Shown here one piece after another: positions 1 through 6,965 of a stretch of 16,437 bases of DNA. The translations under genes were made by a program, and so were the position numbers. The notes below the pieces were generated by a model. The model ran no database searches, was not told the DNA's origin, and saw only the letters and a list, made by a program, of their open reading frames with translations. Origin of the DNA: Haloarculaceae archaeon (GTDB lineage: Archaea > Halobacteriota > Halobacteria > Halobacteriales > Haloarculaceae); assembly GCA_028274885.1 (NCBI GenBank), contig JAQCMX010000248.1:1-16437 (forward strand), written 5' to 3'. Position 1 is the stretch's first letter. Every line of letters starts with the position of its first letter.

Positions 1-499
1 TCGCACCCGCCAGTTCCGTCTCGGGGGCACCTTTGATCCGGTCGACCAGCGAGGGCAGCGTTTCGTAGGGCTCGACCGACTCGACGGCCGCGACTACCTC
101 GTCGATGTCGAGGTCGGTACGGTTTGGCGCCGAGAGGAGGACATCACCGATGTCAGCTTCCGTCTCGTCGTTCCCGCCGATGACGATTCTCGGAATCCCT
201 GTCCGAGTTGCACCTTCCACCACCGCGTAGTCACAGGCCACTGCAAGGGCATCGAGCACGTCCGTGAGGGTCCGCTTGTCGCCTTGGGCGAACCACCCCC
301 CGGGCGCGAGGACGTCCGTCCGGGCGGCACCGGCCGCCCGGTGGTCGGCAGTATCCGTGCTGACAGTGTGAACGTCGGGTTCGGAGTCAGTACATGTGAT
401 TGTTCCGACCCTGCCTCGGGCGTCGAGGCGGTCGATCAGGCGTTCGACGAGCGTCGGCCTGCCTGCATCCGTGGGGCCGAGGATGCCAACTACTTTCAT
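1..499 (-). CDS. mobB: MobB-type protein, probably N-terminal half of a MobB-MoaE fusion (3' end off window)
   Basis: The ATG at 499 opens a frame with no stop to the window edge (166 codons seen). The start reads MKVVGILGPTDAGRPTLVERL, which matches the MobB P-loop region in position and context. Further on it has DHRAAGA (52-58), a CDYAVVEGATRTGIPRIVIGG stretch (89-109) and VEPYETLPSLVDRIK (142-156), all MobB-like. MobB binds GTP and assists attachment of a nucleotide to molybdopterin. In haloarchaea MobB is, to my knowledge, often fused to MoaE, the large subunit of molybdopterin synthase. The last visible residues (APETELAGA) look like the linker into the MoaE part, so MoaE probably continues off the left edge; this is inferred. 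The P-loop is odd: GxxxxGK[ST] is here GPTDAGRP, so the lysine and the serine/threonine are both replaced. It is divergent from moeA1 with 87 bp between the starts. Confidence 0.85.
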   Translation of the reverse strand, partial: MKVVGILGPTDAGRPTLVERLIDRLDARGRVGTITCTDSEPDVHTVSTDTADHRAAGAARTDVLAPGGWFAQGDKRTLTDVLDALAVACDYAVVEGATRTGIPRIVIGGNDETEADIGDVLLSAPNRTDLDIDEVVAAVESVEPYETLPSLVDRIKGAPETELAGA

Positions 500-586
500 A
501 CCAAATCGTTGGACCGAGTTGTGCTTGTACCTGTTGCCGATCCCAGGAATAGCCAGATTGATTTTGCCGGCCCACCAACCCGATCT

Positions 587-2428
587 ATGACACGCCGCGA
601 GTTTCGCAATCTCTCCGACCCTGCTGCCGTCGAGGAGGCTATCGACACGTTCGAGCTATCTACAGGCCCGGAGTCGGTCGAACTCAGTGCGGCACAGGGG
701 CGTGTACTCGCCGAACGGATCGACGCCCCCATCGATGTCCCCGGCTTCGACAGGGCGGCGATGGACGGGTATGCGGTCCGCGCCAGAGACACCTTCGGCG
801 CAACCGAGACCGACCCTATCGAACTGTCGGTCACGGGAACTGTCCACGCCGGGGAGGAGCCCGCGGAGGAAATCGACGCAGGGCAGGCGCTCCAGATCGC
901 GACAGGTGCAGTCTTGCCCCCGGGCGCAGACGCGGTCGTACCCGTCGAGCGGACCACCGAAGGTGAGACGGCAGTGGACGTGCGGACGGCCGTCACCCCC
1001 GGTGACAGCGTCATGCCCCGCGGGGCAGACATCGCCAGTGGCGCCCGCGCGATCGGTCCTGGTACCCTGCTCGACCCGCGCCACATCGGCCTACTCGGGG
1101 CAGTTGGTCGGGAGCGTGTCCCGGTCGTGGGGCAACCACGGGTCGGTATCGTCTCCACCGGAGCGGAGCTGGTCCAGCCCGGCAACGGGCTCCGGCCGGA
1201 GGCCGGCGAGATCTACGACGTGAACACCAACGCGCTGGCCGCAGCCATCGAGAGCGCCGGTGGCGACCCCCAGCAGTTCACGACCACCTCCGACGACCCC
1301 GAGACGATGCGGGTGTCGCTTGCAGAGGCCGCCGAGGAAACCGATCTCCTGCTCACCTCGGGGTCGACCAGCGCCGGAACGGCGGACGTGCTCTACGACC
1401 TGATCGAGGAACACGGGGAGGTGCTGGTTCACGGTGTGGCGCTCAAACCCGGTCGGCCGCTGCTCGTCGGGCGGGTTTTCGGGACCCCGTACGTCGGCCT
1501 GCCGGGCTATCCGGTGTCGGCGATGACAGTCTTCCGGGTGTTCGTCGCGCCCCGTCTCAGAGCGGCCGTCGGCCAGCCGGAACCGGCAGCGGCGACCGTC
1601 GATGCGACTATCGGGACCCGCTACCGGTACGACGGCGGCCGCCTGCGCCTGTTGCCCGTCGGCCTCGTCGAGGACGGCGAGGGCTCGCTGGTCGCACACA
1701 CCCTGGCAAAGGGTAGCGGTGCAACGACGACACTGGCCGAGGCCGACGGCGTCGTTCAAATGGACCCCGAACGAACCTTGCTCTCGAAGGGTGACGAGAC
1801 GACCGTCGAACTGTTCGACCCCGACGCGCCACTGCCCTCCCTGCTCGTCGTCGGCGCGGCGGATCCTGTCGCATTCGACCTGTTCGATACCCTCGCTGCC
1901 CCCCGCCATCTCGCCCTGGGTAGGATGGACGCACAGCGCTGGTTCACCGACGGTATTCCGGATCTTCTGATCGCCACCGGATCCTCGCCGGTCGACGGCG
2001 ACGTTCTTGGACGCTGGCGACGCGAGTGGGGGCTGGCAGTTCGGGACGGAACTACCCTCGACGGTCTCGCCGATCTGCCGGATTGCCAGTTCGCCAACCT
2101 CGACGAGGACGTCTGGCTCCGCGACGCCTTCGAGACGGCACTAACCGACGCGGGCGTCGACGGCGAGGACATCGAGGGCTATCACCGCGAACTGCCGGGG
2201 CTCGAATCGGCCGCCAGGAGTGTCGCCTCCGGGCGCGCGGACGCGGGTCTCGCGCTCTGCCGGACCGCCGACAGTCTAGACGTTTCTTTCGTAGGACTCG
2301 GAGAACAGGACGTGTCGCTCGTCGCTGCACAGGACCGTCGTGAGAAGGACGGACTCGTCAGGCTGGAAGCGGCGATAGACGAGTTTGAATTCGACGATGT
2401 CGTCGGATACACCGCCGGTGACTTTTAG
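587..2428 (+). CDS. moeA1: molybdopterin molybdenumtransferase MoeA1 with C-terminal binding-protein-like domain
   Basis: This 613-residue protein inserts molybdate (or tungstate) into adenylylated molybdopterin, the last step of cofactor assembly. The MoeA core covers about residues 1-410. It includes MDGYAVRARDTF (59-70, with the DGYA motif of the active site), PRGADI (144-149), STGAELV (190-196), TSGSTSAGTAD (257-267), VHGVALKPGRP (281-291) and VGLPGYPVSAM (303-313). Residues about 415-613 form an extra domain resembling the periplasmic-binding-protein-like (COG1910 type) module found on archaeal and some bacterial MoeA proteins; it may bind ligand or metal oxyanion, which is inferred. I chose the ATG at 587 because the open frame upstream of it lies antisense to mobB and lacks MoeA similarity. 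An AT-rich element (gattgatttt, about 553-562) sits 25-34 nt upstream. The gene converges on moaC with a 154-bp repeat-bearing gap. Confidence 0.94.
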   Translation: MTRREFRNLSDPAAVEEAIDTFELSTGPESVELSAAQGRVLAERIDAPIDVPGFDRAAMDGYAVRARDTFGATETDPIELSVTGTVHAGEEPAEEIDAGQALQIATGAVLPPGADAVVPVERTTEGETAVDVRTAVTPGDSVMPRGADIASGARAIGPGTLLDPRHIGLLGAVGRERVPVVGQPRVGIVSTGAELVQPGNGLRPEAGEIYDVNTNALAAAIESAGGDPQQFTTTSDDPETMRVSLAEAAEETDLLLTSGSTSAGTADVLYDLIEEHGEVLVHGVALKPGRPLLVGRVFGTPYVGLPGYPVSAMTVFRVFVAPRLRAAVGQPEPAAATVDATIGTRYRYDGGRLRLLPVGLVEDGEGSLVAHTLAKGSGATTTLAEADGVVQMDPERTLLSKGDETTVELFDPDAPLPSLLVVGAADPVAFDLFDTLAAPRHLALGRMDAQRWFTDGIPDLLIATGSSPVDGDVLGRWRREWGLAVRDGTTLDGLADLPDCQFANLDEDVWLRDAFETALTDAGVDGEDIEGYHRELPGLESAARSVASGRADAGLALCRTADSLDVSFVGLGEQDVSLVAAQDRREKDGLVRLEAAIDEFEFDDVVGYTAGDF

Positions 2429-2508
2429 GAAAGCTCTGTGGAACTGGGCTACCAGCGGAGGGCCGCTACGAGTCGTCGTTGACAGTACTCTGCTGAGATG
2501 GGTGTCGA

Positions 2509-2572
2509 CCGACCCAGTTTCACCTCGCCGGCAAGGGCGCTTTCCTTGCCGACCCAGCCTCACGTCGCTGGC
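2509..2572. repeat. imperfect direct repeat with a hairpin between convergent genes
   Basis: Two 24-bp copies start at 2509 and 2549 (both CCGACCCAG..TCAC.TCGC.GGC) and differ at 4 positions, with a period of 40 bp. Between and across them lies an 8-bp perfect stem, CGGCAAGG (2529-2536) with CCTTGCCG (2544-2551), and a 7-nt loop. The element lies between the 3' ends of moeA1 and moaC, so a role in ending transcription from both sides or in RNA folding is possible. There is no clear T-run after it on either strand. Confidence 0.6.
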
Positions 2573-2582
2573 GAGCGCGCTG

Positions 2583-3077
2583 TCACTCGGCAGACCCGCG
2601 GTCGACCGATTTCTCGACGACCTCGATGTCGTCGAGTCGCGTCGCGGGATAGCCGCCGTTTTCGTCTTTCTCTGCGGCCTTGACCATGTCCCAGACCACA
2701 TTCAGGCCCGTCGTCACACCCTCGAGGGCCTCCATCTCGCAGCCAGTCTTGCCGACAGTCTCGACCGTGACCCTCAGCGTGACCGACTCCGCCCCCACGT
2801 CGAAGGCCGTCTCGACGTTCGTTATGGGTATCTGATGGCACAGTGGAATCGATTCCCACGTGTGTTTGACCGCCTGTATCGCGCCGATGCGGGCCGTCGC
2901 CAGCACGTCGCCCTTCCCGATCCCGTCGTCCCGGATGGACCCGACGGTCGAAGGCTGGAGACGGATGGTCCCCTGGGCGACCGCCCGCCGTTTCGAGTCG
3001 GCCTTGTCGCCAACATCGACCATCTGTGCGTCGCCGTCTTCGACGTGCGTGAGGTCTTCAGCGGTGTTTTCTGTCAT
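2583..3077 (-). CDS. moaC: cyclic pyranopterin monophosphate synthase MoaC
   Basis: MoaC converts the MoaA product 3',8-cyclo-7,8-dihydro-GTP to cyclic pyranopterin monophosphate (cPMP). The 164-residue protein has the full family signature: MVDVGDKADSKRRAVA (19-34), SIPLCHQIPIT (76-86, with the conserved LCH), and KTGCEMEALEGVTTGLNVVWD (110-130) followed by MVKAAEK and GGYPATRLDDIEVVEK (141-156). The ATG at 3077 is 1 nt past the moaB stop codon (TGA-T-ATG), so the two are almost certainly translated from one mRNA. The frame stays open upstream of 3077 but that part is an arginine/serine-rich shadow of moaB. The gene is the last of the moaA-moaB-moaC operon. Confidence 0.97.
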   Translation of the reverse strand: MTENTAEDLTHVEDGDAQMVDVGDKADSKRRAVAQGTIRLQPSTVGSIRDDGIGKGDVLATARIGAIQAVKHTWESIPLCHQIPITNVETAFDVGAESVTLRVTVETVGKTGCEMEALEGVTTGLNVVWDMVKAAEKDENGGYPATRLDDIEVVEKSVDRGSAE

Positions 3078-3078
3078 A

Positions 3079-3588
3079 TCAGGAGTGGCCCTGGACGTGC
3101 CCGAGGACGTGCGCGATCGTGGGCAAGATGAGTTCTTCCGTCCCGAACATCGCCCCCTGTTTGCTTCCGGGGAGACAGAAGACCGGGACACCACCGACGA
3201 CGCCGGCAACCGACCGCGAGAGCAACGCCCGCGGACCGATGTCCTCGTAGGAGAGAGACCGGAACAGTTCGCCAAAGCCGGGGATTTCCCGCTCGAAGCG
3301 GGGGACGAGTGCCTCGACGGTCACGTCGTCCGGTGAGAGACCAGTTCCGCCGCTCGTGATGATTGCGTCGACGTCATCCCGGTCTGCAAGCGCAACGACG
3401 GTCGCCCCGATGGTCGCCGCATCGTCGTCGACGATCTCCCGTGCTGTGACTGTCATCCCATCGGCTTCGATTCTTTCCGCGAGCGCGTCGCCGGACTCGT
3501 CGGTCTCGAGGGTTCGGCTCGACGATATCGTCACGATTGCAAACGAGACGCTCGACACTTCGTGGTGTGGGTGGTCACTCGCTGTCAT
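3079..3588 (-). CDS. moaB: molybdenum cofactor biosynthesis protein MoaB (molybdopterin adenylyltransferase type)
   Basis: MoaB/MogA-family proteins adenylylate molybdopterin with ATP, giving the activated form that MoeA uses for metal insertion. Archaeal MoaB proteins are known to do this where MogA is absent. The 169-residue protein shows SGGTGLSPDDVTVEAL (79-94), EREIPGFGELFR (99-110) and FCLPGSKQGAMFG (137-149), the molybdopterin-binding loop motifs of the family. Start ATG at 3588 lies 24 nt after the moaA stop and is preceded by an AGGAG 9 nt upstream, a plausible Shine-Dalgarno that fits an internal operon gene. It sits between moaA and moaC on the minus strand. Confidence 0.96.
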   Translation of the reverse strand: MTASDHPHHEVSSVSFAIVTISSSRTLETDESGDALAERIEADGMTVTAREIVDDDAATIGATVVALADRDDVDAIITSGGTGLSPDDVTVEALVPRFEREIPGFGELFRSLSYEDIGPRALLSRSVAGVVGGVPVFCLPGSKQGAMFGTEELILPTIAHVLGHVQGHS

Positions 3589-3612
3589 TCTCGTGGTCTC
3601 CTGGTGGTTGGT

Positions 3613-4611
3613 TCAATCGTCCGCGGGCAGCTGTTCGGTTTCGAAATACTCCTCGTTGCGGACCCACTCGCCGTCCTCCTCGACCAGATACTCGCCGTAG
3701 TACGGGACGCGTTTGGCGACGGTCTCGCGGAACGCCTCACGTATCTCCGTGCGACTCATATCGCCTGTCGAGCGGTGGTCATCGCCGCGGTTGAGACACC
3801 CCTTGAACTGCCCGTCGTGGGTGACACGCACCCGCTGGCAGTTCGCACAGAAGTCGGTGTTGCCAACAGGATCGACGATCTCAACCATCCCTTCGCCGGT
3901 ACTGTCCTCGGGACTGACGTAGTATCGCCGGCGGTCGTGCATGTCGCGCTGTTCGATCCGGTCGGCGCGGTCCTCGAGCCAGTCGTGGACGCGGTCGATA
4001 TCGATTGCCCACTCGGGGTGGCCGGCGATCTCGGGCATGTACTCGATGAGCTGTAACTGGAGTGAGTCGTGCTCGGCGACGTGGTCGACCATCTCCGGAA
4101 CGTACCCCGCAGTCGGTTCGAAGACGACCATATTGAGTTTTACCGGGTCGAGACCCGCTTCGACGGCCGCCTCGACCCCTTCCAGGACCCGGTCGTAGGC
4201 CCCACTCTGTGTGAGGCGGGCAAAGGCCTCCGGTTCGAGGGCGTCCTGTGAGACGTTGACCCGCGACAGACCTGCCTCGGCCAGTTCCGTCGCCCGGCCC
4301 GGAAGGAAGGTTCCGTTGGTTGTCAACGAGGCCGCCATCCCGTCGGGCACCCGATTGATGATCGCTTCGAGGTCCTTCCGGAGCATCGGTTCGCCCCCGG
4401 TGAACTTGACCGCCTCGACGCCGAATTCAGCGACCACCTCAAGCAGGCGGACCACCTCGTCGGCGGTCATCTCCTCGTCCTGTGGGTCAGCCGGGCCACG
4501 CGTGTCCCCCAGCCCCTCGTTGTGGCAGTATACGCAGTCGAAGTTACATCGGTCGGTCAAGGAGACGCGGATCCCGGTCACCTCTCGACCGAAGTCATCG
4601 ACCAGTGGCAC
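3613..4611 (-). CDS. moaA: GTP 3',8-cyclase MoaA (radical SAM)
   Basis: MoaA is the radical SAM enzyme that starts molybdopterin synthesis by cyclising GTP. The N-terminal cluster motif CNFDCVYC (22-29) gives Cys22, Cys26 and Cys29. The SAM-binding FTGGEP lies at 70-75. The second cluster motif is CxxC-x13-C at Cys255, Cys258 and Cys272. I prefer the GTG at 4611, giving VPLVDDFGREVTG. It places the start at the usual family N-terminus (DDFGREV) and 25-35 nt below an AT-rich box (4636-4646). A GTG at 4635 would add 8 residues and cannot be excluded. The protein ends in LPADD, without the C-terminal double glycine described in bacterial and human MoaA. It leads the moaA-moaB-moaC operon and is divergent from moeA2. 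Confidence 0.95.
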   Translation of the reverse strand: MPLVDDFGREVTGIRVSLTDRCNFDCVYCHNEGLGDTRGPADPQDEEMTADEVVRLLEVVAEFGVEAVKFTGGEPMLRKDLEAIINRVPDGMAASLTTNGTFLPGRATELAEAGLSRVNVSQDALEPEAFARLTQSGAYDRVLEGVEAAVEAGLDPVKLNMVVFEPTAGYVPEMVDHVAEHDSLQLQLIEYMPEIAGHPEWAIDIDRVHDWLEDRADRIEQRDMHDRRRYYVSPEDSTGEGMVEIVDPVGNTDFCANCQRVRVTHDGQFKGCLNRGDDHRSTGDMSRTEIREAFRETVAKRVPYYGEYLVEEDGEWVRNEEYFETEQLPADD

Positions 4612-4635
4612 ACCTAAATGTAATGCTTGGTCCAC

Positions 4636-4694
4636 ATTTGAATCTTTGCCAGGCGGCAGTAGTGGATGATGCCTGCACGGCCGAGGATTTTATT
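4636..4694. promoter_or_regulatory. divergent promoter region of moaA and moeA2
   Basis: For moeA2 a TTTTATT box (4688-4694) lies 23-29 nt before the ATG at 4717, the normal TATA spacing for a leaderless haloarchaeal transcript. For moaA on the minus strand the only AT-rich element is AAAGATTCAAA (4636-4646). This fits the GTG start at 4611 and not the one at 4635. Confidence 0.55.
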
Positions 4695-4716
4695 CCGCCC
4701 GGCACCACCCCACCGT

Positions 4717-5922
4717 ATGGACGATGCAGGCTTGGGGCCAACGACGCGACTGCACAACACACGGGCGACACTCCGGGAGGCCGTCGACGCGCACGGCCGG
4801 ACAGAGACCCGTCCCGTCGACAAGACCAGCGGGCGGGTGCTCGCGGCTGTCGCCGTCGCCCAGCGGGACGTCCCCCACTACGACCGGGCGGCGGTAGATG
4901 GGTACGCGGTCCGCGCCAGAGACACCTTCGAGGCGAGCGAGCGGTCGCCGGTTCGACTCGAACGGACAGAGGGCGAGGTCGAGTCCGGGACAGCCCGGCG
5001 GATTCACACCGGAAAGCCGGTGCCAAGCGGTGCCAACGCCGTGGTCAGTGTCACACAGGTCAACGACAACGATGGTGAACTGGCTGTCTACGACGCCGTC
5101 GCCGGCGGCGAGAACGTGGACCAGGTGGGCGCGGACGTGAAAGCGGGCGACCGCCTGGCCGCCCCCGGTCGCCGCCTCCGGCCCTCCGATCTCGCCATGT
5201 GTCGTACCGCAGGCGTCGGGAGGGTGACCGTCGTCGAACGGCCGCAGGTGAGTGTGATCCCGACCGGTGCAGAACTGGTCGCGCCGGAGACGAACCCCGG
5301 GTGCGGGGAGGTCGTCGAGACGAACGGTCCGCTGCTCTCGCTGCTGGCCGAGCAATGGGGCGGAAGGCCCGCGGACCGGGACGCGGTCGACGACCAGACA
5401 GCCACCCTCTGTAGGGCTATTCGGGACGACACCGACCGCGACCTCGTCGTCACGACCGGGGGGACCTCGAGGGGCAAACAGGATCTGACGGCCGCAGCCG
5501 TCGACGAAACCGGCGAGATGTTGGTTCACGGCGTCGAAATAAGTCCTGGCCACACCGTCGGCGTCGGTCGGGTCGAGGACACGCCCGTTCTGGCCCTCCC
5601 TGGGTACCCTGTTTCCTGTCTGGTGACTGCCGTGCAGTTGCTCCGGCCAGCGATAGCCTGGCTGCTGGGCACAGAGCCAATCCCTCAGCCGTCGGTCCGG
5701 GCGCGACTGACGACGAAACTACCGAGTGCACCCGGTGAACGGACCTTCCCACGGGTCACTATCGATCGAGCGGGTGACGAACCCACCGCCGAACCGGTCC
5801 GGGTCGGTGGCGCTGGCATGTTATCGAGCGTAACTGCGGCCGACGGTTGGGTCGAGATACCAGAATCCCGCGAGGGAATTCCGGCCGGCGAAGGCGTCAC
5901 CGTCACTATCTGGGAGCTCTGA
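4717..5922 (+). CDS. moeA2: molybdopterin molybdenumtransferase MoeA2
   Basis: This second MoeA paralogue (401 residues) has the standard MoeA core without the extra C-terminal domain of MoeA1. Motifs are VDGYAVRARDTF (60-71), VGADVKAGD (137-145), PTGAELVAP (182-190), TTGGTSRGKQDL (246-257), VHGVEISPGHTVGVG (270-284) and LALPGYPVSC (292-301); the tail (about 322-401) fits the MoeA C-terminal domain. It should insert metal into MPT-AMP. Many archaea keep two MoeA proteins and a split between molybdenum and tungsten has been proposed, but nothing here decides which does which. Start ATG at 4717 is set by the TATA box at 4688-4694. The codons upstream of it in the same frame run into the promoter. 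It is transcribed alone, divergent from moaA. Confidence 0.95.
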   Translation: MDDAGLGPTTRLHNTRATLREAVDAHGRTETRPVDKTSGRVLAAVAVAQRDVPHYDRAAVDGYAVRARDTFEASERSPVRLERTEGEVESGTARRIHTGKPVPSGANAVVSVTQVNDNDGELAVYDAVAGGENVDQVGADVKAGDRLAAPGRRLRPSDLAMCRTAGVGRVTVVERPQVSVIPTGAELVAPETNPGCGEVVETNGPLLSLLAEQWGGRPADRDAVDDQTATLCRAIRDDTDRDLVVTTGGTSRGKQDLTAAAVDETGEMLVHGVEISPGHTVGVGRVEDTPVLALPGYPVSCLVTAVQLLRPAIAWLLGTEPIPQPSVRARLTTKLPSAPGERTFPRVTIDRAGDEPTAEPVRVGGAGMLSSVTAADGWVEIPESREGIPAGEGVTVTIWEL

Positions 5923-6072
5923 TAGCTCTGCCTCCGTGATATCTGTGGCCAGCACCTTCGCGTGGTGACCGCAGGCGCTCTCCGAATCCCGGCAATTGTC
6001 ACGATGGGCTGTCGGGACCGGCTTCGGGGCCCAACCGACGGGCACTTGGAAACGCCGGCCGACAGTGTGCGT

Positions 6073-6888
6073 ATGGCAATCACACTGGACGCGGATGTGC
6101 TCTCCCGGTACTGCCGTTTTACACTGTATGACTCGCCATACGTTGCCCACGACCGCGGCTGTGCGATCGATCTGTACCCGGAGGGGTCTGTCGCACCCTC
6201 CCCGGTCGACGGGGAGGTTATCGGTATCCGGAGTGTCGATGCGCCGCCAAAACCCTACGCCAGATCGGAGGACTATCTCGTTCTTGTCGACACCGGCACC
6301 CACGTTGCCAGATTGCTGCACGTGGAGCCACAGGTCCGAACGGGTCAGACGGTCTCGGTCGGCGACCCGCTGGGGACACTCGTCCGGGCCGGGTTTTTTG
6401 CCCCGTGGGTCCCCAATCACATCCACCTTGGCTTCCGGAAACACGAACAGAACCCCTACCGCGCATCGGGTTCGCTCCGGATCGATCTGGGGATCCGGGT
6501 CTCGGGCGTCCCGTGGGACGGGACCGGGGCTGTCGTCGAGACGGGGGAGTCCTGGGCACGACTCGACAGTCCAGGTCACCCGACACCGGGAGAGGGGTTC
6601 GTCGGCCTGGCAAGCGACGGCGGCGTCCTCGACGGTGGGTTTCCACACTACGATGGCGGCGGATTGCTCGGCGAGGGGGACGCTGCGACGGTGGCCGGGA
6701 CACCGGTCGGAACCGTCTCCGGTCGGGACGTGACCTGGCACGACTGTACGGTTCGTGCAAACGGCAAGCCTGTAACCGGGATTGCCCTCTTTTGTGGACG
6801 GGACTCATTTCGGATCAAACTCGTCGGCGAGACTGTGGACCTACAGGTCGGTGAGGACGTCGCGGTGACCGTCGACTGTGAGTGCTGA
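6073..6888 (+). CDS. M23-like barrel (duplicated hybrid motif) protein, function unknown
   Basis: The 271-residue protein looks like an M23/LytM-type metallopeptidase barrel. HDRGCAIDLYPEGS (26-39) followed by VAPSPVDGEVIGI (40-52) parallels the M23 HxGxD..AP.G..V.AP.DG.V segment. LLHVEPQVRTGQTVSVGDPLG (81-101) parallels the usual HL....V..G..V..G..IG. NHIHLGFR (115-122) parallels the HxH strand. Possible zinc ligands are His26, Asp33 and His118, with His83 and His116 near the site; the His26-Asp33 spacing is wider than in typical M23. There is no signal peptide or membrane segment, so it is probably cytoplasmic. Haloarchaea lack peptidoglycan, so the substrate is unknown, and the barrel might instead be a non-catalytic lipoyl-like fold. 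Residues 140-271 form an acidic, glycine-rich second part that I do not recognise. Start ATG 6073 is chosen because upstream residues do not look protein-like; no convincing TATA box is seen. Confidence 0.85.
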   Translation: MAITLDADVLSRYCRFTLYDSPYVAHDRGCAIDLYPEGSVAPSPVDGEVIGIRSVDAPPKPYARSEDYLVLVDTGTHVARLLHVEPQVRTGQTVSVGDPLGTLVRAGFFAPWVPNHIHLGFRKHEQNPYRASGSLRIDLGIRVSGVPWDGTGAVVETGESWARLDSPGHPTPGEGFVGLASDGGVLDGGFPHYDGGGLLGEGDAATVAGTPVGTVSGRDVTWHDCTVRANGKPVTGIALFCGRDSFRIKLVGETVDLQVGEDVAVTVDCEC

Positions 6889-6917
6889 GACGGAGCGGTA
6901 AGAATCAGTGCCGTCTC
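6887..6917. terminator. possible hairpin between convergent genes
   Basis: GAGACGG (6887-6893) and CCGTCTC (6911-6917) form a perfect 7-bp inverted repeat with a 17-nt loop. It begins inside the stop codon of the M23-like gene and lies before the end of pncA. The large loop and lack of a T-run make a terminator role weak. Confidence 0.25.
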
Positions 6918-6965
6918 GCATGCGGACTGCGCGCGGTCGACCCGGACACAGCACACCGGTCCGTG

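Noticed and set aside
284..586. Open extension of the moeA1 frame upstream of the ATG at 587
   Set aside because: It lies antisense to the mobB gene, passes through the promoter region, and has no MoeA-like sequence.
1091..1909. Minus-strand open frame of 272 codons inside moeA1
   Set aside because: It is fully antisense to conserved MoeA motifs and has no recognisable domain.
2429..2582. Possible small gene between moeA1 and moaC
   Set aside because: No frame has both a start and haloarchaeal coding character; the repeats and hairpin account for the structure seen.
4690..5553. Minus-strand open frame of 287 codons inside moeA2
   Set aside because: It is antisense to MoeA2 motifs; its composition looks like a shadow.
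5923..6072. Possible small gene between moeA2 and the M23-like gene
   Set aside because: Short open stretches exist on both strands but none has a promoter or a recognisable product; left as plain intergenic DNA.
5821..6741. Long minus-strand open frame (306 codons) opposite moeA2 end and the M23-like gene
   Set aside because: It overlaps two genes with clear family motifs on the plus strand and its own product has no motif; long antisense frames are normal in GC-rich haloarchaeal DNA.
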